Positions 58,246-64,000 of a DNA stretch of 64,000 bases are shown piece after piece. The translations under genes and the position numbers were made by a program. The stretch is from Eutreptiella sp. 'Long Island Sound 2002'. Taxonomy: Eukaryota > Euglenozoa > Euglenophyceae > Eutreptiales > Eutreptiaceae. The DNA lies in the NCBI GenBank assembly GCA_964036045.1, contig OZ038392.1, positions 31,685,087 to 31,749,086 on the forward strand. The letters run 5' to 3'. Positions within the stretch are counted from its first letter, which is position 1; each line of letters opens with the position of its first letter. The notes beneath the pieces are model-generated. The model had not been told where the DNA came from. It saw only the letters and a program-made list of their open reading frames with translations, and did no database searches.

Positions 58246-61020
58246 ATTATCATGATTTGGCTGGAAAGATGCATTGGTATACGATTGTACACAATGTAGA
58301 TCTGCGGTAAATATCATAGTTTTGGCTCGAACATTCATCACACCTGAATCAGATGGGGAAGGTGGTTTTGAGGGATTGCAAGGCATCTCGTGTCAAGCAC
58401 CAACCCCCAGGGGAGCTGAATTCCGTTCTCTGCACCTTCCCCCACCTCTTAAGCAGCACAGCATTCCCGGTTGCAGGCTGCAGCCTTGACTGAAGAGTGG
58501 TGAGCCAGACTCAGCCAAAAAGACCAGACTGTTTCGTCAGAAACCTCCATTCTTCTGTAACACGTCAGCAAATCTCTCGTTTCTTATCGCAGCGTCAGCG
58601 AAACAGGTGGGCCTGCAGCCCCTCGCAGAACCTGGATCTGAAAATTGTCTGCATCTGAAGCTCAAGGGAACAAATGGAGAAATTGCGATGAGCTGTGCTT
58701 GCAAACATATTGGGGCGGGGCCGGGGGGGGGGGGGGTGGAGTGAAACCGAATTACAAAAAAAGGCAGGAACGCTGAGATGACACACACCCCAAACAGAGG
58801 GTACAGCGGATGACTGCAACAGTTGAACTTGAATTGCTTTTGGGGTTGCAGGGTTGCTAATTTGAGGGCCCATGAGCAATGATAGTCGTCACCCTCTGGA
58901 AAAACTCCAGCAGCCAACTCTGATCATGATCCCTTCGCCCCCACCCTTTCTCATCACCCGCCCCACAGGGGACAGTTTCCAAGTGGCAGTCCCCAACACT
59001 GCCCCTGGCGACGATACTGTACACCCATATTGGTATGAAAATGGGACACAAAGATGATAAATGAATGCACTGCAACAAAAACGGTGTAAAGTACAACTTG
59101 TCTCTCAAAGCAACCTTTGCCACAACAACCTCTCCCGTTGAAGCATCTCCTGTCAGGAAAATATCACAAGCAAGCAGCAACTGCAGTGATACCAGGCAAG
59201 CAAACTGAAACTGCCAGTATTGTTTTTTTGGTGGTCACCACGGTGACCCCATGGGGCGACAACATAGGATGGAGGATAACAAAGGGGGGGGAGGGGGTAA
59301 AACAATTGAGAGGGGGCAGCAGGGGCAGGCGTGGGATTGGCGTCCTGCAATTCACCAGGAGAAACAAGGGGACATAGAGTTCACTTGACCTTGCACAAGA
59401 CGACACACGACAGTTACAGATCCATCAGACCCCACAAAGTCGAGCTACAAGACCTAGTAGCAAGGGAATGGGAGGGGAGGGCCGACAGAAGGGTGGAGAG
59501 GCAAGTTGGACCAGGGTGCAGCGTTGGCTGATGCTGCATCCGGCTTCACTTTTGGTGACACTGGCAGCCCTTCTTTTGCATCGAATTCCCCTCAAACAGG
59601 CAGGTGTTGATGGTTCCCAGGCCTGGGCTGGCCTTAGCTGGGCTTGAGGGCATCAGATCTGCATACCCTTACAGAGGGACGGGTTGTGGCTCGAATATTG
59701 CGGGAAAAAATCCTGGGCTCCGAGGCGTGAGCAGTGCAACCAGTGCAAAACCCACACTGGTAAGCTCCCAATGCCTGGCGCGTTCAATTGGGGGGCAGAT
59801 TGGTATGTTCCCAGGAACTGAAACAAGCCTCCGAGCTTGTTGGAGTAGCGAGGGGGGGTGGGCTATAATGCACTAAAAACGCTGAGCAGACAAATGACTG
59901 CATGTTACCTCCAGAGAAAGACATGCTGCTGCACGCACTGTCGATGAGAGACACCTGCTGCTGCACACATTGCCTGCCAGACAGAAGGGCGCTGAATTTT
60001 CCGCGTCAGTGATCTTCCGCATGCCAAGTTGGGGGGGAAAGGCTTAAAGGACGAGTCTGAGGCACTTTGACTGTGGCCTGGATATCAGGTGTAATTTATG
60101 TTGGGGGACCTGAACAGGGATGTTATCAGGGATTCCTAAAGGCCGAGGACCAAAGAAAATTTTTCCCAATGGAGACCTTAAGAAAAATTTTCCGATTCGG
60201 GGTTCGGGTGGGCTGGGAGGGGGTCCCCTTGGCGGTTGAGCACAGCCCCGGCAAGGAGAGGGGGCGGCAAAGCCAAAAGGCAACCAGAGGTGCAACAAAC
60301 TCGGAGGCATGTCGTTCGAGGGCTGGCGTAACTACGGGTGACCCCCAAGAGCGAAACGACGGCACCCACTCAAAAAGAAACAAGCAAAAGAGAATAAACA
60401 GCAAGGCCCGGACGCAATCAGTTTGATAGTCTATGATCCTTCTTGTCCAGAAGAGGGGTGGTGGGGGGGGGGGGGGGTTCAACTGAACAGGGCAGGTAAC
60501 ACGAACACGAAGTCCTCGCTTTTCCAAATCCACGAGTTCTACTCTGATAGGACGCAAGTTTACACAGCATAGCTTCTCACGCGGACCGCACACGCTGCGT
60601 CGCGCAGGTGGACTCAGGGCACAGGACCTTCCGAAGCCTGAGGTGGCCCTGTCCTATCGTTGTAATGTGCTGGTGTGGCCAATGCTCAGCTCCCGCCGCT
60701 TGTCCTATCGTCGTAATGTGCTGATGTGGCCAATGCTCAGCTCCCGCCGCTGAGCTCCCTAATTGGACTCTACTCCCATTGTAGTATATCACTCGCAAGA
60801 GATCCGAAAAAGAGCAAAAATCCCAGCATTCGGGTGGTATTCCGAGGAAACAACGTGCCGATAGTGTGTGGCAAGGGCGAATGGCATTTGCAGGTGACGG
60901 AGAAAAAATTGGGCAGGATGTGCATACGGAAAGCGGGAACTGCCCCAATCCTGTCAACTTGGGGGCTGCAGGGCGTAGGAAAGTGGACACGCAGCCAAAG
61001 ATGATGAGACGCGAAAAAAA
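58246..61020. other. Region without a recognised gene
   Basis: It contains G runs at 58,724 and 60,462, short frames on both strands, and the 51-bp tandem pair listed separately. Confidence 0.45.
60650..60751. repeat. 51-bp tandem duplication
   Basis: TGTCCTATCGTYGTAATGTG begins at 60650 and 60701; both copies include GGCCAATGCTCAGCTCCCGC. The period is a multiple of three. Confidence 0.9.
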
Positions 61021-61021
61021 C

Positions 61022-61136
61022 CTGTGCCAACTAAAAATTGTTCTCGGATCTTTTCTTCGGCTGCTTGTGTGTCCTTCCTCGGTGCGGAAAGAAAACGGCT
61101 CAGCTTTTCTACTGCAGTAGTCGCCACTAAATTTGC
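61022..61136 (-). CDS. Possible exon, unknown protein
   Basis: Between a CAG acceptor and a GT donor on the minus strand the frame reads ANLVATTAVEKLSRFLSAPR and TQAAEEKIREQFLVG, an amphipathic helical segment. There is no family match and no partner exon. Confidence 0.22.
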
Positions 61137-61225
61137 CTGTTTTGGGGTTGGAACAGAACCAGCTATTGCTGCAGCAGCTGGGGAGGCGGTGGACAGGGGG
61201 TGGCACCATTCAACCTGTTGCCAAG

Positions 61226-61320
61226 GGGGAATGTTTGCCTGGCGCACGCCCAGCGCGCTACCTTTCAATTAACTATCCCGACTTCAGCCCTAGATTTACC
61301 CTCTCATGGAGAAGCCCCCC
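61226..61320. repeat. Left-end fragment of the 710-bp family
   Basis: GGGGGAATGTTTGCCTGGCG, CAGCGCGCTACCTTTC and ACTATCCCGACTTCAGCCC match the left ends of the MITE copies. About 60 bp of it recur at 63,060-63,119 on the other side of the tyrosine-recombinase element, same orientation. Confidence 0.8.
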
Positions 61321-61415
61321 AAGTTTTGCTTGTACTGTAGCCCTGTCCCCCTGACCTGCCCTGTCCCGCCCTGTCCCCAGCAAGCAAACACAGAAAACTG
61401 CTCCAAAAACACCTA

Positions 61416-62048
61416 TCAAAACTCAAGGGACCGCAGACCGTGACAGGCACTGAAGACAGCAAGGGCGAGCACGGCCAGGTCCGTGTCTGTCCGCACTGCC
61501 GTGGCCATCGCCCGGAGCATGCCGAGGGTTCCCCAAACTTGCTGGCCTGGCTCGGAGTTGTATGCCCGTCCAGCCCCAGCCGCGATGGCCCAGTGGATGG
61601 GGCCCACCGTGGGCCGCAGGAGCTGGAGCTTTTCGGCCATGCGAACTGCCGATATGGTGCCGCGCAAAGCTACTGAGGACCTACCCATGGCCGCCAGATG
61701 CCGTGCAAGGGCGTCTGCACGCGACAGCTCTGCATACAGGAGCCCCGCGTGACCCACGCCCCTGAGCTCCCTCGCCCAGGCGAAAACCGTACTCTCCGCC
61801 CATCGCCGCAGTGCGAGGGCACGGGGCTCCGTTGCGAAGTCCGCAGCCCACAGGTCATAGACCCGCGTTGCAAGGCCATGGAGCTCGGCCGCTGTGCCCC
61901 TGCCCCCATTCCCCCCCCCCCCCCGGGTTACCCAGGGGCGGCAGGTCGCCCGGTTGGGAGGGGGGCTCCCCCCCCTCAGCAAAAGGGCTGGGGGGCGGGG
62001 GGCCCGCCTGAGGGGCCTGCTGCTGCTGGGTGGGCTGCTGCGCCCCAA
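61416..62048 (-). pseudogene. Tyrosine recombinase, truncated after the first catalytic box
   Basis: The frame contains FAWARELRGVGHAGLLYAEL, SAVRMAEKLQLLRPTVGPIH and MLRAMATAVRTDTDLAVLAL, then AVFSACHGLRSLEF before the stop. The last piece is box I of the tyrosine recombinases (G-L-R-x-x-E, with the first catalytic Arg). The later His/Arg and Tyr boxes are absent, so the enzyme is dead. It follows a Gag-like ORF on the same strand, as in DIRS-type or related tyrosine-recombinase retroelements. The first 40 or so residues are low-complexity and may not be real. Confidence 0.68.
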
Positions 62049-62352
62049 TAGGGCAGGGGTGGAATGACCAGTGCATGCCGTTGCACCTCACGCACGGGTA
62101 GGGGGGGGGGGCACGCGCGTCATACGTGCGCCCGGTACTGAACGCCGTGTACAGGGTCTGGTCTCCGTGGACAGAGAACCCCCCTGCCGGGCGCCCCCGC
62201 GGTGCCTGCGGCTGAGCCACCGGCGGCTGCCATTGCGGTTGCGACTGCTGGGAGGACTGGGACTGGGATTGCTGGTTGTTGCATTCGCGCGCCCAGTGGC
62301 CGCCTCGGATCTCAGGAAAATGAAGAGCGTCTCCACCACCTGACACTGCCAC
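61855..62352 (-). pseudogene. Zinc-knuckle and Gln/Pro-rich tail of the Gag-like ORF, shifted frame
   Basis: GGHWARECNN is the second half of a CCHC knuckle. A Gln/Ser/Pro-rich stretch and CVRCNGMHWSFHPC, a second Cys-His unit, follow. It overlaps the preceding ORF in another frame, so a frameshift near 62,315 broke an originally continuous Gag-like protein. Confidence 0.6.
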
Positions 62353-62990
62353 GCGTAGTGCAACTGCATGTTCGCAACGCGCTGCAGCTCGCCCAGGGAT
62401 AGCTGTGGTACCGAGGGGCCCCGCAGTTGCGCCAAACGGGCCTCAAGTACAGCGATCTCAGCCCGAACGGGATCAGTGGTCTGCGGGCCCTGTCCACGCG
62501 GCGCCGCGCCCTGTGTGGGCGCCTGGGCTGGGTGATTCACATGACGCCATTCCCCAGCTACGACATTCAGCTTCCAGCGGGCGTGGGTTTCGTAAAGCCC
62601 CATCATCAGGAGCGCTTCATGCGGCTCCACCGACGGGGCAGCCCATGCTGTGGCGACATCCACACCTGCCTGGTTGAGACCTCGGTGCATCAACTCCACG
62701 TGGTATTCACCGGCCCTCTTGGCAGCCGCATCATCGCTGAGGAAGGCCTGGAACGTGGCTGACACGTGGTCCCTCCACAGAGACCATCGCTCGTACGACT
62801 CACTGGCAGCCTGCGGCATGTCGACATCTCCTGCAAAAGCGCATTTAGTGCGCTTAGCGCGCGGTTGGTCTTGCGCAGGCCGTCCAGCGGGGGCTGCCGC
62901 GCCACCCAATGCCGCCTCGTAACCCGCTCCAGACGCCTCCTCGGCTTCGTGAACCAGCGACTCCAACTCATTTGGCGACGGGTGAGACAT
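62088..62990 (-). pseudogene. Gag-like ORF of the tyrosine-recombinase element
   Basis: From ATG at 62990 the frame gives MSHPSPNELESLVHEAEEAS, RWSLWRDHVSATFQAFLSDD, ALLMMGLYETHARWK and EIAVLEARLAQLRG, a mostly helical protein with a coiled-coil-like end. Its real continuation after about 62,315 lies in another frame. It precedes the recombinase on the same strand. Confidence 0.6.
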
Positions 62991-63059
62991 GACACAAGAA
63001 GAGAGAAAACAAAAGAGAAACACAACGGGATCTGGTCCCGTACTCAAAAGAACACTTCA

Positions 63060-63119
63060 CCCAGCGCGCTACCTTTCAATTAACTATCCCGACTTCAGCC
63101 CCAGATTTACCCTCTCATG
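63060..63119. repeat. 60-bp direct repeat of 61,257-61,316
   Basis: CAGCGCGCTACCTTTCAATT and TAACTATCCCGACTTCAGCC and the bases to CTCTCATGG match with one difference. Both flank the tyrosine-recombinase element. Confidence 0.88.
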
Positions 63120-63175
63120 GGGGGAATCTTTGCACTGCGCGCGCACTGCGCGCTACTTTTAGACTATGTTCCCCC
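63120..63175. repeat. Left terminal sequence of a PIF/Harbinger-like element
   Basis: GGGGAATCTTTGCACTGCGC and GCGCACTGCGCGCTAC have the same layout as the left ends of the 710-bp MITE copies. A Harbinger-type transposase fragment follows inside, so this may be the end of the element that mobilises the family. The other end is outside the window. Confidence 0.55.
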
Positions 63176-63281
63176 GGAAGAGCCCCCAAGCACACCCCTT
63201 GGAAACGCCCTTAGAATTAGGTCACCCAAACTACCCCAGCTCAAGAAAGTTGCAAACCACCTTCCCTTCACATAACACACA

Positions 63282-63836
63282 TCATGCACATCTGGAAAGG
63301 CCATGAACAGCGCATTGGTAGCCACCCTCAAGAACACACAACTGTCTTTCTGGTCCATTGACAACTAAGTACACATTGAGAATACGCAACTTGTGTGCAC
63401 AACATGACACAGTTGCAGAATCAAAGAAATGCCACACTGTCACATGTGCAGGTACGTGTTCCCATGGACCATATGGAGGGTACCGTACCTGTCTTCGAAT
63501 CAAAAATTGCTGCAAATGCAAGAGTACATGCTACAAGTGCTCAATGCGTGCCCTATAGAAACCATGACCATCGTTGTACTCCTTTTGCCGCTCGGTCAAC
63601 GTCTTTCGACCGATAAATGGCCATGCCACATGGAGGCGCCCCTTGTATGCACCATCCATGGAGCCAATCTCATAATCAATATAATGCCCCTTGCTCCTTT
63701 TCGGCCCTTCGCGATCCCAAATGAGAACATCCGCCGATGTCCCCGGGGCCAACGGACAAATCCAAACGATGTTGCCCAAGCTGTCAATGGCAACCGTAAC
63801 TTTGTATACGCACCCGGCGTATTTAGGATTAAACAA
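63282..63836 (-). pseudogene. PIF/Harbinger transposase (DDE_4-type), C-terminal part
   Basis: The frame reads VTVAIDSLGNIVWICPLAPG, TSADVLIWD, YEIGSMDGAYKG (the second acidic motif), LTERQKEYNDGHGFYRARIE (N-x-x-H and R-x-x-x-E, the third motif) and then a stop at 63,531. Coding-like sequence continues for a further 250 bases in a shifted arrangement. The N-terminal part with the first Asp is lost, and at 63,837 the sequence joins an unrelated repeat. Confidence 0.7.
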
Positions 63837-64000
63837 GACAATCAGAAGTCAAAACCTAGGCCAAGGGTCACCATGATGCACCACGCAACAAAGCGTGGAT
63901 TCAAAGATTGTCCCGGTTTCCTCAATAGCACCGGAAGGTTGGGGCCCAAAAGAGGGCGGAAATGCTACGTCACCCCTGCATTCTCGGGGGTCCCCAAAAG
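63837..64000 (+). repeat. Repeat shared with 47.9-48.1 kb and, inverted, 1.6 kb
   Basis: TCAGAAGTCAAAACCT, CAACAAAGCGTGGATT and CAAAAGAGGGCGGAAATGCT follow each other in an order consistent with tandem units of the 48-kb repeat. It runs off the window. Confidence 0.8.

Noticed and set aside
61416-63047. Integrated prophage or bacterial integrase
   Set aside because: The recombinase follows a Gag-like protein with zinc-knuckle motifs on the same strand within eukaryotic repeats; this fits a retroelement better.

Overview
This is eukaryotic nuclear DNA. It has spliceosomal introns with GT-AG borders up to 10 kb long, telomere-like CCCTAA motifs, long microsatellites, many G/C homopolymer runs, and a dense, nested load of DNA transposons and retrotransposons. 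I see no bacterial operons, rRNA, tRNA or CRISPR. The last exons of the main gene read most like plant and green-algal RBM25, and its 3' splice sites lack the strong AG|G rule of dinoflagellates. A green-lineage alga or similar protist is my best guess, but the sequence alone does not settle it.

Positions 1-25,745 (+) hold the 3' part of one host gene, an RBM25-type splicing factor. Nine exons fit together in phase (294-513, 6506-6616, 7468-7620, 10001-10233, 10384-10580, 11649-11727, 12386-12496, 15221-15311, 25603-25745) and encode 445 residues: the post-RRM segment, an Arg/Asp-repeat region and a C-terminal PWI domain. The RRM exons lie upstream of the window. The introns carry the mobile DNA. 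The first visible intron holds a hAT-like transposase gene split by a 4.1-kb element with about 45-bp inverted ends and a 10-bp target duplication. That element encodes a 543-residue zinc-binding protein of unknown family. The last intron holds a complete 1,994-bp hAT-like transposon with perfect 21-bp ends, plus tandem arrays and retroelement scraps.

Positions 25.9-41.8 kb are mostly retroelement debris. They include a decayed Ty3/Gypsy copy (+, 30.5-34.4 kb) whose reverse transcriptase is split by an antisense 597-bp FCP1-like phosphatase fragment, and a better preserved Gypsy gag-protease segment on the minus strand (35.97-38.49 kb) in which Gag and protease are separated by one in-frame TAG. 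A non-LTR RNase H fragment lies at 39.3-39.5 kb.

Positions 41,889-43,343 (-) encode a full M17 leucyl aminopeptidase, the second clear host gene. A possible presequence-coding first exon lies near 44.2 kb.

Positions 45.3-64.0 kb are again mobile DNA. Two short hAT-type elements sit 30 bp apart (45,637-46,553 and 46,584-47,357). A LINE (-) sits in an 84-89-bp tandem repeat, followed by an undescribed decayed element (51.8-53.6 kb). Two near-identical elements of about 710 bp have 3-bp target duplications (53,644-54,347 and 57,531-58,245). A tyrosine-recombinase element (-) occupies 61.4-63.0 kb, and a PIF/Harbinger transposase fragment lies at the right edge; its terminal sequence resembles that of the 710-bp family.
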